A stretch of 64,000 nucleotides of DNA from Pseudomonas beijingensis (GCF_030687295.1 NZ_CP117425.1:4406001-4470000), one strand, 5' to 3'; shown: positions 18,069-27,223, counted from the stretch's first letter. Translations and numbers: made by a program. The notes: generated by a model from the letters alone, not told the origin.

Positions 18069-19172
18069 ATGGCCAACCTGAAAATCAAGAATTTGCAAAA
18101 GGGTTTCGAAGGCTTCTCCATCATCAAGGGTATCGACCTTGAGGTGAACGACCGCGAGTTCGTGGTCTTCGTCGGCCCATCGGGCTGCGGCAAGTCCACG
18201 CTGCTGCGGCTGATCGCCGGCTTGGAAGAGGTCAGCGACGGCACCATCGAACTCGATGGCCGGGACATTACCGAAGTCAGCCCGGCCAAGCGCGACCTGG
18301 CGATGGTGTTCCAGACCTACGCCTTGTACCCGCACATGAGCGTGCGCAAGAACATGTCTTTCGCCCTGGACCTGGCCGGTGTGCCCAAGGCTGAAGTCGA
18401 GAAGAAGGTCAACGAAGCGGCGCGCATCCTCGAATTGGGGCCGATGCTCGAGCGCAAGCCCAAGCAACTGTCCGGCGGCCAGCGCCAGCGCGTGGCAATC
18501 GGCCGGGCCATTGTGCGCAACCCGAAAATCTTCCTGTTCGACGAACCCTTGTCCAACCTCGACGCCGCCCTGCGGGTGCAGATGCGCCTGGAACTGGCAC
18601 GCCTGCACAAGGAGCTGCAGGCGACGATGATCTACGTGACCCACGACCAGGTCGAAGCCATGACCCTGGCCGACAAGGTGGTGGTGCTCAATAGCGGGCG
18701 CATCGAACAGGTTGGCTCGCCGCTGGAGCTGTATCACCAGCCGGCCAACCTGTTTGTCGCCGGGTTCCTCGGCACGCCGAAAATGGGCTTTCTCAAAGGC
18801 AAGGTCACCGCCTTGGACAGCCAGGGTTGTGAAGTCCTGCTGGACGCCGGCACGCGTATCAGCCTGCCATTGAGCGGTGCCAACCTGAGCGTCGGCGGCG
18901 CGGTGACCCTGGGGATTCGTCCGGAACACCTGAACCTGGCGCAACCGGGCGATTGCACCCTGCAAGTCACCGCCGACGTCAGTGAGCGACTGGGTAGCGA
19001 CACCTTCTGTCACGTCGTCACGACGTCCGGCGAAGCCTTGACCATGCGGGTTCGCGGCGACCTGGCGAGCCGTTTCGGTGAGCAACTGAGCCTGCACCTG
19101 GACGCTGAACACTGCCATTTATTCGATGCCGAAGGCGTAGCGGTCTCCCGCGCGCTGCGTGCTGCCGCCTGA
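18069..19172 (+). CDS. mtlK: Polyol ABC transporter ATP-binding protein
   Basis: 367 residues, MalK/UgpC type. Walker [10 protein letters not shown], signature [15 protein letters not shown], Walker [12 protein letters not shown] and the switch histidine in TMIYVTHDQ are intact. The C-terminal 130 residues form the TOBE/OB regulatory domain typical of sugar importers. It energises MtlFG. The ATG follows GTGGAGG with good spacing. Confidence 0.92.
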   Translation: MANLKIKNLQKGFEGFSIIKGIDLEVNDREFVVFVGPSGCGKSTLLRLIAGLEEVSDGTIELDGRDITEVSPAKRDLAMVFQTYALYPHMSVRKNMSFALDLAGVPKAEVEKKVNEAARILELGPMLERKPKQLSGGQRQRVAIGRAIVRNPKIFLFDEPLSNLDAALRVQMRLELARLHKELQATMIYVTHDQVEAMTLADKVVVLNSGRIEQVGSPLELYHQPANLFVAGFLGTPKMGFLKGKVTALDSQGCEVLLDAGTRISLPLSGANLSVGGAVTLGIRPEHLNLAQPGDCTLQVTADVSERLGSDTFCHVVTTSGEALTMRVRGDLASRFGEQLSLHLDAEHCHLFDAEGVAVSRALRAAA

Positions 19173-19187
19173 TTGTAGAGACTTGTG

Positions 19188-20669
19188 ATGAAACTCAACC
19201 GACAGAACCTGCACAACCTCAACGCCGAGGTCGCCCTGCCCGCTTATAACCTGGGCGACCGTCGCCAGGGCATCGCCCACATCGGCGTGGGTGGTTTCCA
19301 CCGTGCGCACCAGGCGTATTACACCGATGCGTTGATGAACACCGGCGAAGGACTCGACTGGGCCATTTGTGGCGTAGGACTTCGACCCGAAGACCGTCGC
19401 GCCCGGGATGACCTGGCCGGCCAGGATTATTTGTTCACGCTTTATGAGTTGGGCGACACCGACGACACCGAAGTCCGCGTCGTCGGCGCCATCGCCGACA
19501 TGCTATTGGCCGAAGATGACACCCAGACGCTGATCGACAAACTGGCCGACCCGCAAATCCGCATCGTTTCGCTGACCATCACCGAAGGTGGCTATTGCAT
19601 CGACGACAGCAATGGCGAGTTCATGGCCCACCTGCCGCAGATCCAGCATGACCTGGTCCATCCCGAGGCGCCGAAAACGGTTTTCGGCTTCCTCTGTGCC
19701 GCCCTGGCCAAGCGCCGCGCGGCTGGCACCCCGGCGTTCACGCTGATGTCCTGCGATAACCTGCCCCACAATGGCGCAGTCACTCGCAAGGCGCTGCTGG
19801 CGTTTGCCGCGCTGCGCGACCCGGAACTGGGTCAATGGATCGACGCAAACGTGAGTTTCCCCAATGCCATGGTCGATCGCATTACCCCGATGACCAGCAG
19901 CGCCCATCGCTTGCAATTGCATGACGAACACGGCATCGACGACGCTTGGCCGGTGGTCTGCGAACCGTTCGTGCAATGGGTGCTGGAAGACAAGTTCGTC
20001 AACGGTCGCCCGGCCTGGGAAAAGGTCGGCGTGCAATTCACCGATGACGTTTCTCCCTATGAAGAGATGAAAATCAAGCTGCTCAACGGCAGTCACCTGG
20101 CGTTGACCTACCTGGGCTTTCTCAAGGGTTATCGCTTCGTCCACGAAACCATGAACGACCCGCTGTTCGTGCGTTACATGCGCGCCTACATGGACCTGGA
20201 CGTGACGCCGCAGCTGGCACCGGTGCCGGGCATCGACCTGACCGACTACAAGAACACCCTGGTGGAACGCTTTTCCAACCAAGCGATTGCCGACCAGTTG
20301 GAGCGGGTCTGTTCGGACGGCTCGTCGAAGTTTCCAAAATTCACCGTTCCGACCATCAATCGTTTGATTGCCGACGGCGGCGAAACCCGCCGTGCGGCGC
20401 TGGTCGTGGCGGCCTGGGCGGTGTACCTGAAGGGTGTGGACGAGAACGGCGTGACGTATTCGATCCCGGACCCACGGGCGGCGTTCTGCCAGGCCTTGGT
20501 GGCTGACGATGCGCTGGTGACCCAGCGGCTGCTGGAGGTGGAAGAAATCTTTGGCACCGCGATCCCCCGTTCGCCAGAATTCGTGGCAGCCTTCGAATGG
20601 TGCTGCAACAGCTTGCGCGAGCACGGGGTTACGCGAACACTTGAGCGGGTACTGACCGAGGCGAACTAA
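19188..20669 (+). CDS. mtlD: Mannitol 2-dehydrogenase
   Basis: 493 residues, the usual length for long-chain polyol dehydrogenases. It oxidises D-mannitol to D-fructose (also arabitol to xylulose and glucitol to fructose in the P. fluorescens enzyme) with NAD+. An N-terminal Rossmann element IAHIGVGGFHRAHQA and the catalytic lysine region KIKLLNGSHLALTYLG, with the conserved K, N and H, are intact. I place the start at the ATG at 19188 after TAGAG; a GTG three bases upstream is also possible. It lies 15 bases after mtlK. Confidence 0.93.
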   Translation: MKLNRQNLHNLNAEVALPAYNLGDRRQGIAHIGVGGFHRAHQAYYTDALMNTGEGLDWAICGVGLRPEDRRARDDLAGQDYLFTLYELGDTDDTEVRVVGAIADMLLAEDDTQTLIDKLADPQIRIVSLTITEGGYCIDDSNGEFMAHLPQIQHDLVHPEAPKTVFGFLCAALAKRRAAGTPAFTLMSCDNLPHNGAVTRKALLAFAALRDPELGQWIDANVSFPNAMVDRITPMTSSAHRLQLHDEHGIDDAWPVVCEPFVQWVLEDKFVNGRPAWEKVGVQFTDDVSPYEEMKIKLLNGSHLALTYLGFLKGYRFVHETMNDPLFVRYMRAYMDLDVTPQLAPVPGIDLTDYKNTLVERFSNQAIADQLERVCSDGSSKFPKFTVPTINRLIADGGETRRAALVVAAWAVYLKGVDENGVTYSIPDPRAAFCQALVADDALVTQRLLEVEEIFGTAIPRSPEFVAAFEWCCNSLREHGVTRTLERVLTEAN

Positions 20670-20690
20670 GGCCCGACCGCGAACCACTGT

Positions 20691-20815
20691 TGTGGCGAGG
20701 GGATTTATCCCCGCTGGGGCGCGAAGCGGCCCCCAACGTACTGCCTGATACATCGCAGTAGCAGATGCATTTGGGGCTGCTTCGCAGCCCAGCGGGGATA
20801 AATCCCCTCGCCACA
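20691..20815. repeat. Inverted repeat pair of the TGTGGCGAGGGGATTTATCCCCGCTGGG family
   Basis: Left arm 20691-20732 (GGCGAGGGGATTTATCCCCG, then a GGGGC...GCGGCCCC element) and right arm 20771-20815 are inverted copies. This is a second REP family, distinct from the GGGAGCGAGC type and related to the one at 45711. It fills most of the 199-base mtlD-mtlY spacer. Confidence 0.8.
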
Positions 20816-20868
20816 GATAAGGCGCTCGCCACAGGCCCTGTGTTTTGTTCTTAGATCCGAGGATTTTT

Positions 20869-22356
20869 ATGGCAAACCAACAACTGTTCCTGGGCATCGA
20901 CTGCGGCACCCAAGGCACCAAGGCGCTGATCCTGGATGCGCTCAGCGGCCAGGTACTCGGCCAGGGCGCAGCTGCCCACAGCATGATCAGCGGGGCCAAC
21001 GGTCGCCGTGAGCAAGACACCCAGCAATGGCTCGATGCATTCACCCAGGCGACCCATCAGGCCTTGGCTGCCGCCGGGGTCGATGGCCAGGCGATCCTCG
21101 GCATCGGCGTGTCCGGCCAGCAACACGGCTTGGTGTTGCTTGACGAGCAAGGCCAGGTCTTGCGCCCCGCGAAGCTGTGGTGCGACACCGAGACGACGCC
21201 GGAAAACGATCGGCTCCTGGCGCACCTGGGCGGTGAAGACGGCAGCCTCGAACGCCTCGGCGTGGTGATCGCGCCGGGCTACACGGTTTCCAAACTGCTC
21301 TGGACGCGGGAGCAGCATCCCCAGGTTTTCGAACGCATCGCCAGCGTCGTGCTGCCCCACGACTTCCTCAACTACTGGCTCACCGGCCGCCATTGCAGCG
21401 AATACGGCGACGCCTCGGGGACCGGCTACTTCAACGTGCGCACCCGTCAATGGGACGTGCAGTTGTTGCGACATATCGATCCCGGCGAACGCCTGCTAAT
21501 GGCGCTTCCGGAGCTGATCGAGGCCCATCAGCCGGTCGGGCGCATCCTGCCCGCCATTGCCGCGCACCTGGGCATCAACCCCAACGCGGTGGTAGCCAGT
21601 GGCGGCGGCGACAACATGATGGGCGCCATCGGCACCGGCAATATCCAGCCCGGCGTGATCACCATGAGCCTCGGCTCCTCCGGTACGGTCTATGCCTATG
21701 CCGCCGAACCTGCGGTCAGCCCGCAACCGTCAGTGGCGACGTTCTGCTCTTCCAGCGGTGGCTGGCTGCCGCTGATCTGCACCATGAACCTGACCAACGC
21801 CACCGGGGCGATTCGCGAGTTGCTGGACCTGGACATCGACGCTTTCAACGCCCAGGTGGTCCAGGCCCCGATTGGCGCCGAGGGTGTGTGCATGCTGCCG
21901 TTCCTCAACGGCGAGCGGGTGCCTGCCCTGCCCCATGCCACCGCTAGCCTGCTGGGCCTGACCACCACCAACTTGACCCGGGCCAATCTGTGCCGCGCCG
22001 TGGTCGAAGGCACGACCTTCGGTTTGCGCTATGGCTTGGACCTGCTGCGGGCCAACGGACTCAAGGCCCAGAGCATTCGCCTGATCGGCGGCGGCTCGAA
22101 GAGCCCGGTGTGGCGGCAGATCGTCGCCGACATCATGGACACCACGGTCATCTGCACCGAACAAAGCGAAGCGGCGGCGTTGGGTGCGGCGATCCAGGCG
22201 GCGTGGTGCCATTCAGGCGCGCAAGACAGTCTGGCCGAACTGTGCGAGCGCTGCGTCAAGCTCGACCCGGCCAGCGAAACCTGGCCAGTGGCCGCACACG
22301 TCGCGGCGTCCCAGCAGGCGTATGAACGTTACCGACAACACGTCGCAACCCTTTGA
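20869..22356 (+). CDS. mtlY: Xylulokinase of the polyol operon
   Basis: 495 residues, FGGY kinase. The N-terminal phosphate-binding motif LGIDCGTQGTKALILD and VSGQQHG, and the C-terminal IRLIGGGSKSPVWRQIVADI, identify it. It phosphorylates D-xylulose, the product of arabitol oxidation by MtlD, for the pentose phosphate pathway. The ATG at 20869 follows CCGAGGA; an in-frame ATG 24 bases upstream has no ribosome site. mtlZ starts 12 bases after its end. Confidence 0.9.
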   Translation: MANQQLFLGIDCGTQGTKALILDALSGQVLGQGAAAHSMISGANGRREQDTQQWLDAFTQATHQALAAAGVDGQAILGIGVSGQQHGLVLLDEQGQVLRPAKLWCDTETTPENDRLLAHLGGEDGSLERLGVVIAPGYTVSKLLWTREQHPQVFERIASVVLPHDFLNYWLTGRHCSEYGDASGTGYFNVRTRQWDVQLLRHIDPGERLLMALPELIEAHQPVGRILPAIAAHLGINPNAVVASGGGDNMMGAIGTGNIQPGVITMSLGSSGTVYAYAAEPAVSPQPSVATFCSSSGGWLPLICTMNLTNATGAIRELLDLDIDAFNAQVVQAPIGAEGVCMLPFLNGERVPALPHATASLLGLTTTNLTRANLCRAVVEGTTFGLRYGLDLLRANGLKAQSIRLIGGGSKSPVWRQIVADIMDTTVICTEQSEAAALGAAIQAAWCHSGAQDSLAELCERCVKLDPASETWPVAAHVAASQQAYERYRQHVATL

Positions 22357-22368
22357 GAGCGGGCAACT

Positions 22369-23309
22369 ATGTATTTGGTGTGTGGTGAAGCGCTGTTTGA
22401 TTTTTTCAGTGAAACCGAGGCAAATGGCCCTGCCTCGCAGGTGAACTACAAGGCGATTGCCGGCGGCTCGCCGTTCAACGTGGCGGTGGGGTTGCGCCGC
22501 CTGGGTGTTGAATCGGCGCTGTTTACCGGGCTGTCCACCGACTACCTGGGCCGTCGCCTGCAGCAGGTATTGCTCAACGAAGGTGTCAGCAGCCAATACC
22601 TGCTGGACGTCGACGCGCCGACCACCCTGGCGATGGTCGCCGTCGGCGCCAATGGTTCACCCCACTACAGCTTTCGCGGCGAAGATTGTGCCGACCGGCA
22701 ACTGAGCCTGGCCCATCTACCGGACCTCGGTCCTGAAGTGCATGGCTTGCATGTCGGCTCGTTCTCGCTGGTGGTCCAGCCCATTGCCGACACACTGCTG
22801 GCCCTGGTGCAACGGGAGAGCGGCCGGCGCCTGATTAGCCTCGACCCGAACGTACGACTCAACCCGCAGCCGGATATTGAGTTGTGGCGCTCGCGGATCG
22901 CGACACTGGTGCAATATGCCGACCTGATCAAGGTCAGTGATGAAGACCTGAGCCTGCTCTCTACCCGCAGGTCGAACCCCAGGCGGTCATCGACGGTTGG
23001 CTAAAGCACCGTTGCCAGTTGGTTTTCCTGACCCGCGGCGGCCAGGGCGCCACGGTCTTCAGTCGCCAGCACGGCACATGGTCCCTGCCAGCGTGCCCAG
23101 TGAAGATCGCCGACACCGTGGGGGCAGGCGACACCTTCCAGGCCGCGCTGATTGCCTGGCTGACTGAACAACAATTGGATTCGATCGAGGGCCTGCAGAC
23201 GCTGACCCGTGAGCAGATCAGCGCCATGCTGGAATTCGCCATTCGCGCTGCGGCCCTGACGTGCGGCAAAACCGGCCCGGACCTGCCCTACCGGCAGCAA
23301 CTGGCCTGA
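22369..23309 (+). pseudogene. mtlZ: Fructokinase (PfkB family), frameshifted as read
   Basis: PfkB-type sugar kinase that would phosphorylate the fructose made by MtlD. Frame 1 holds the N terminus with GGSPFNVAVGLRRLG and runs into a stop at 23004. The C-terminal signature DTVGAGDTFQAAL, with the catalytic Asp, is in another frame (to 23309). A CT-type dinucleotide insertion in CTCTCT at 22957-22962 explains it: without the two bases the frame reads LLYPQVEPQAVIDGW and gives a normal 312-residue protein. It is either an inactivating slippage mutation or an assembly error. It is the last gene of the mtl operon. Confidence 0.85.
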
Positions 23310-23393
23310 GTGCGCGCCACAGTTGAAAAACTGGACGCCGGGTTCGGACATCGCCGGACCCGAGCGTCGGATTAATCCAGGACAAAGCCGTAA

Positions 23394-23675
23394 TCAGCGC
23401 CCGGTCATTCGATGATGTTGCTGATGAAAGTGATTGCCAGCGGCGGGGTTATGGTCAAGCTCCGTACGCAGCTCGGCGATCAGGTCGTTGATGGCCCGGC
23501 AACCGGTAAGCTTGCTGGCATCGATGCCGGTTTTAACCAGGGCCGCATGATCGGTCCTGTGGTCATCGAAGATCTTGATCGTCATCACCAACTCAGGTGA
23601 CAAGGTGCATTGCGAGCGCTTGGGCAGCAAACTGCTTTCAATGATGTTTCGCATTTCGAGGGCAGATAGAAACAT
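23394..23675 (-). CDS. DUF1652 family protein
   Basis: 93 residues. The start at 23675 follows CAGGAGAG. The sequence (ALEMRNIIESSLLPKRSQCTLSPELVMTIKIFD...CRAINDLIAELRTELDHN) fits DUF1652, a small family of unknown function found almost only in Pseudomonas, usually in several copies per genome. There is no signal peptide or known catalytic motif. It converges on mtlZ. Confidence 0.75.
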   Translation of the reverse strand: MFLSALEMRNIIESSLLPKRSQCTLSPELVMTIKIFDDHRTDHAALVKTGIDASKLTGCRAINDLIAELRTELDHNPAAGNHFHQQHHRMTGR

Positions 23676-24059
23676 GGCGACTCTCTCCTGTTGAGGCGGC
23701 CAATTTATGTTCACGACGGCGGTATTTTCGTCCGTTTTCTTCCCTGCGGACTGGGACTACGAATACCGTGCCGTTCGTTCTTTCTTTGGCGTTTTCAGTT
23801 AACGAGTTCGTCAAGCGAACTCCTGAATCATCCCGCAAAAATTATGCCTGTATTGACGACCTTCCGGGTTGATATGAATCAAGCGCTTAGCTCCGTCCTG
23901 CGCCACAGGGCTCGTGCAAAATGCAAGGAAACGATGCTTTTTCCATGCAAAGTGCAATCGCTTTGATCCTGTTCGCAACCTAGAGTAGCCCCTAATGCGA
24001 AGGAGCAAGCGGGCATCCGTCGCCTGGTTCAAAAAAAGTGTGACGTCGCGTAAAAAAGC
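23676..24059. other. 384-base intergenic stretch without a supported gene
   Basis: Noticeably less GC-rich than its surroundings. Short open frames on both strands have no ribosome site or recognisable sequence. It should contain the DUF1652 promoter and perhaps a small RNA, but I see no convincing hairpin plus T tract. Nothing further can be supported. Confidence 0.5.
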
Positions 24060-25067
24060 TCAAAGACCGCCCACCGCCGCCCGCTCCGCCACGTGACGCA
24101 AACTGTCGAAATTGATGTTGGCACCCGAATCGATCGCTACCAGCGTCTCGCCTCGCGCGCCCGTGCGCGCCACGTATTGCTTGATGCCCGCCACCGCCAA
24201 TGCCCCTGACGGTTCGGTGATGGAACGGGTGTCGTCATAGATGTCCTTGATCGCGGCGCACAGTTGGTCGTTGGTCACGGTCATTACCTCGTCGACACAG
24301 AAACGGCAGATATCCAGGCCATGGGCACCGATCTGCGCCACGGCCACGCCGTCAGCGAAGGTTCCCACCTCGGGCAAGGTGACCCGCTCCCCTGCGGCCA
24401 GCGCGGCCTGGAGACAGGCCGAGTGCTGTGACTCGACGCCGATGATGCGTACCTCCGGGCGCAGGTACTTGACGTAGGCCGCGATCCCGGCGATCAACCC
24501 ACCGCCGCCGACCGGGACAAAAATCGCGTCCAGCCGGCCAGGATGCTGGCGCAGGATTTCCATGGCGACGGTGCCCTGGCCGGCAATCACGTCCGGGTCA
24601 TCGAACGGCGAGACGAACTCCCGCCCGGTCTGCTCCGCCAGTTCCAGCGCATGGGCCAGGGCAAACGGAAAACTTTCCCCATGCAGCAACGCCTCGGCGC
24701 CGCGGTTGCGCACGCCCAGCACTTTCAGTTGCGGGGTGCTCACGGGCATGACGATGCTGGCCGAAATACCCAGCTCCCGTGCCGCCAGCGCGACGCCTTG
24801 GGCATGATTACCGGCTGACGCGGTGATGACGCCACGGGCCCGCTGCTCCGGGGTCAGGTGCACGAGCTTGTTGTAGGCACCGCGGACCTTGAAGGAAAAG
24901 GTCGGTTGCAAGTCTTCGCGCTTGAGCAGGATCCGGTTGCCCAGGGCTTCGGACAGTGCGGGCGCCGCTTGCAGTGGCGTGCGCACGGCCAATTCGTAGA
25001 CCGGCGCGGCGAGGATTCTCTTTACATAGTGCTCGAGTAGGGTTTGCTCGGCGTGGGCAGCGGTCAT
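24060..25067 (-). CDS. ilvA: Threonine ammonia-lyase (threonine dehydratase), short form
   Basis: 335 residues, PLP fold type II. The PLP lysine lies in PTFSFKVRGAYNKL, the glycine loop in ASAGNHAQGVA and the phosphate-binding loop in PVGGGGLIAGI. It converts threonine to 2-oxobutanoate and ammonia. It stops about where the catalytic domain of biosynthetic IlvA ends and lacks the ACT-like regulatory domain, so allosteric isoleucine inhibition is not expected from its sequence. By contrast, the upstream region carries an isoleucine-rich leader and attenuator, which argues for an isoleucine-biosynthetic role controlled by transcription. A full-length ilvA elsewhere in the genome is likely but cannot be seen. 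Confidence 0.85.
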   Translation of the reverse strand: MTAAHAEQTLLEHYVKRILAAPVYELAVRTPLQAAPALSEALGNRILLKREDLQPTFSFKVRGAYNKLVHLTPEQRARGVITASAGNHAQGVALAARELGISASIVMPVSTPQLKVLGVRNRGAEALLHGESFPFALAHALELAEQTGREFVSPFDDPDVIAGQGTVAMEILRQHPGRLDAIFVPVGGGGLIAGIAAYVKYLRPEVRIIGVESQHSACLQAALAAGERVTLPEVGTFADGVAVAQIGAHGLDICRFCVDEVMTVTNDQLCAAIKDIYDDTRSITEPSGALAVAGIKQYVARTGARGETLVAIDSGANINFDSLRHVAERAAVGGL

Positions 25068-25104
25068 GGCGATCTCCTGGTTCGGTCGGAGCCCAGGAGA
25101 CAGA

Positions 25105-25213
25105 AAGAAAAAAACCGCCTCGAGGGCGGGTTCGGTGCAGCCGTCAGCTAGCCCGCCAAATAAGGAATGGCGGTAATAATGCTTGGCTGGCTGCGCAGTA
25201 CGATTGAATTCAT
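25105..25213 (-). promoter_or_regulatory. Peptide-leader transcription attenuator of ilvA
   Basis: On the minus strand four segments can be read: segment 1 CCGCC (25173-25169, within leader codons 14-15), segment 2 GGCGGGC (25157-25151, just before the leader stop), segment 3 CCCGCC (25130-25125) and segment 4 GGCGG (25119-25115) followed by seven T. Pairs 1:2, 2:3 and 3:4 are all possible, and 3:4 with the T run is an intrinsic terminator. Stalling at the Ile-Ile codons 12-13 would cover segment 1 and allow 2:3, so transcription continues. A ribosome reaching the stop covers segment 2 and lets 3:4 form. This is the textbook ilv/thr attenuation logic, inferred here from sequence alone. Confidence 0.75.
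25148..25213 (-). CDS. ilvA leader peptide, 21 residues
   Basis: ATG at 25213, TAG at 25150-25148. The peptide has Ile at 4, 12, 13 and 16, Val5, Leu6, Thr14 and Leu19, so a third of it is branched-chain residues plus Thr, and its stop is placed directly after attenuator segment 2. There is no strong Shine-Dalgarno sequence; the predicted transcription start is very close to the ATG. Its role would be to sense charged tRNA-Ile, not to act as a protein. Confidence 0.7.
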   Translation of the reverse strand: MNSIVLRSQPSIITAIPYLAG

Positions 25214-25219
25214 GCCTGG

Positions 25220-25248
25220 AAATTAGCGGTGCGGTGGCGGCAAGTCAA
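25220..25248 (-). promoter_or_regulatory. Candidate ilvA leader promoter
   Basis: On the minus strand TTGACT (25248-25243) and TAATTT (25225-25220) are spaced by 17 bases. The expected start point falls about at 25213, the A of the leader ATG, which would make the leader mRNA leaderless. The match is good but experimentally untested. Confidence 0.5.
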
Positions 25249-25307
25249 TGGGCAAATCAAGTGCCATTTGATATTCGCCGCAGTGACCTTAAGTGAGCAG
25301 CATGGCC

Positions 25308-25397
25308 TGTGGGAGCGAGCTTGCTCGCGATAGCGGAGTGTCAGTCAGCATCAATGTCAGCTGACCCATAGCAATCGCGAGCAAGCTCGCTCCCACA
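25308..25397. repeat. REP pair (TGTGGGAGCGAGCTTGCTCGCGAT type)
   Basis: Inverted copies with left arm from 25308 and right arm ending at 25397, just downstream of the sugar dehydrogenase stop on the minus strand. It lies between that gene and the ilvA leader region. Confidence 0.85.
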
Positions 25398-25408
25398 TTT
25401 TTCTCCAA

Positions 25409-26557
25409 TTACTTGAGTCCAACTTTGTATAAGGCCCCGTCATCTTCATGCGTCAGCACATAGAGATACCCATCCGGACCCTGGCGAACATCGCGGATTC
25501 GCGCCTTGAGCTCGCCCAACAGGCGCTCTTCATGGACGACCTTGTCGTCCTGCAATTGCAGGCGAATCAGTTCCCCGGACACCAGGGCTCCGATGAACAC
25601 ACTGTGTTGCCAGGCCTTGAAACGCTCATGGTCGTAGAACGCCATGCCGCTGAGCCCGGGTGAGACCTGCCAGACGTGGTAAGGGTCGAGGGCGCCTTCG
25701 ACGGTTTTGCCCTGGGCTTCGGGAATCGGAGCGCCGGAATAATTGATGCCGTGGGTCGCCAGTGGCCAGCCGTAGTTCTTGCCGCGCTCGATGATGTTCA
25801 ATTCATCGCCGCCTCGGGGTCCATGCTCGTTCTCCCACAGGGTGCCATTCCAAGGATTGAGGGCGGCGCCCTTGGGGTTACGCACGCCGTAGGACCAGAT
25901 CTCGGGACGGACATCTTTCTGACCAACGAACGGGTTGTCGTCGGGCACCTTGCCGTCGGGGTAGATGCGCACGACCTTGCCTTGCAGCTTGTCCAGGTCC
26001 TGGGCGGTGGGCCGGTCGTTGTTTTCCCCCAGGGTAATGAACAGATAGCCGTCGCGGTCGAAGACCAGTCGCGAACCAAAGTGGTTGCCCGTGGACAGCT
26101 TGGGTTGCTGGCGGAAGACCACGTCGAAATTCTTCAGGCTCTTGAGGTCTTCGGACAGTTGCCCGCGTCCCACGGCGGTGCCGGCCTTGCCGTCTGCGCC
26201 CGCCTCGGCATAAGACAGGTAGACGGTGCGATCCTGCTTGAAGTCCGGCGACAACACCACGTCCAGCAGGCCGCCCTGCCCCTTGGCCCACACGTCGGGC
26301 ACGCCGCTCAGGGGCGCGGACAATTGGCCGTCGGGGCTGACCATGCGCAGGTTGCCCCCTCGCTCCGTCACCAACAGGCCCTGTTGGCCAGGCAGGAATG
26401 CAACGGACCAAGGGTGCTCCAGCCCCTTGACCACGGTGGTCACTTCCAGGGTGCCCTCTTCGCTTTTGAAAGACTGGGTTGGCGCGGCGATGGTCGGCGT
26501 GGCAAGGGTCAGGACAGCGCTGGCGCAGAACGCGGCCAGGAGTGTTTTACGCAACAT
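25409..26557 (-). CDS. PQQ-dependent aldose sugar dehydrogenase, YliI type
   Basis: 382 residues. The ATG at 26557 has AAGGAA eight bases upstream; a second ATG six bases earlier is too close to it. The signal peptide (about 1-24, ending TIAA) predicts a periplasmic enzyme. The six-bladed glucose/sorbosone dehydrogenase propeller is recognised by GLEHPWSVAFLP, GLLDVVLSPDF, LSTGNHFGSRLVFDRDGYLFITLGE, the catalytic His in this loop, and ENEHGPRGGDELNII. It oxidises aldoses to lactones using PQQ. It is not obviously in an operon. Confidence 0.85.
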   Translation of the reverse strand: MLRKTLLAAFCASAVLTLATPTIAAPTQSFKSEEGTLEVTTVVKGLEHPWSVAFLPGQQGLLVTERGGNLRMVSPDGQLSAPLSGVPDVWAKGQGGLLDVVLSPDFKQDRTVYLSYAEAGADGKAGTAVGRGQLSEDLKSLKNFDVVFRQQPKLSTGNHFGSRLVFDRDGYLFITLGENNDRPTAQDLDKLQGKVVRIYPDGKVPDDNPFVGQKDVRPEIWSYGVRNPKGAALNPWNGTLWENEHGPRGGDELNIIERGKNYGWPLATHGINYSGAPIPEAQGKTVEGALDPYHVWQVSPGLSGMAFYDHERFKAWQHSVFIGALVSGELIRLQLQDDKVVHEERLLGELKARIRDVRQGPDGYLYVLTHEDDGALYKVGLK

Positions 26558-26604
26558 GCACATTTCCTTCTGCGGTGTTGAAAGAGAACGACGGGCTCCA
26601 GCGC

Positions 26605-26946
26605 CTAGCGGTTGCCATTCTGGCTGTTCCTGGGTGGCGTGGGAGACTCGATGGTCGGTCGCGGCGAACTCGACGGCTGGCCGGACCGGGGATAGCCATT
26701 GCCGATGCCGCCGTTTTCCAGGGTCGGCGGTCGTGGTACCGGCACTGTCGGGTTGTTATGAATCGTCGGCACGTTGGGCCGGGTGCCCTGCATGCTGTTG
26801 GGATTGGCCCGGCGCGTCGGGCTGTTATAGGGATTGTTGTTGCCCGGCAGGTTCTGGGCCAGGACCATTGGGCCTGCGCTGGGCGTGGCGGCCTGAGCAG
26901 CGGCAGTCAGCAATAGCGTCATGATGGCGAGCATCAGCCTGTTCAT
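26605..26946 (-). CDS. Small exported Pro/Asn-rich protein of unknown function
   Basis: 113 residues with a signal peptide (MNRLMLAIMTLLLTAAAQA). The remainder is low-complexity, rich in Pro, Asn, Gly, Arg and Ser (NNNPYNSPTRRANPNS, PTIESPTPPRNSQNGNR), and is probably disordered in the periplasm. The ATG at 26946 has AGAGGTG upstream. It lies 47 bases upstream of the sugar dehydrogenase on the same strand and may be cotranscribed with it. I do not recognise a family. Confidence 0.65.
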   Translation of the reverse strand: MNRLMLAIMTLLLTAAAQAATPSAGPMVLAQNLPGNNNPYNSPTRRANPNSMQGTRPNVPTIHNNPTVPVPRPPTLENGGIGNGYPRSGQPSSSPRPTIESPTPPRNSQNGNR

Positions 26947-27054
26947 TGGGGCACCTCTTGGGTTCAGGCATATCGAAAGCACGCTACGCCGCAGGTTCGC
27001 CCTTGTTAAGCGAAATATCCCGGTGAAGATGTAACCAAGAGTCTCCGAACCATT

Positions 27055-27140
27055 GTGGGAGCGAGCGCGCGATGGCGATGGATCAGCCTGCCCCCATAGC
27101 GTCTGTACCGCCGCTATCGCGAGCAAGCTCGCTCCCACAG
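27055..27140. repeat. REP pair with one shortened arm
   Basis: Right arm GCGAGCAAGCTCGCTCCCACAG ends at 27140. The left arm at 27055 reads GGGAGCGAGCGCGCGAT, missing the central CTTGCT, so this copy is partly decayed. It sits between the divergently transcribed small exported protein and ku. Confidence 0.8.
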
Positions 27141-27223
27141 TGAAGCAGGCAGTGAATGATGGAAACTTTTCCCGAAGCGCGAAGGTCACCAGAGAGACAT
27201 CCACAGGCAAGGAAAACACCACC

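Noticed and set aside
25409..26581. Long open frames on the strand opposite known genes (for example opposite the sugar dehydrogenase, the hybrid kinases and the ABC-F gene)
   Set aside because: These are mirror frames caused by high third-position GC; none has a ribosome site or recognisable protein sequence.
27053..27223. Longer N terminus for Ku
   Set aside because: The extra 57 codons run through a REP element; the family starts at MARAIWKGAISFGL.
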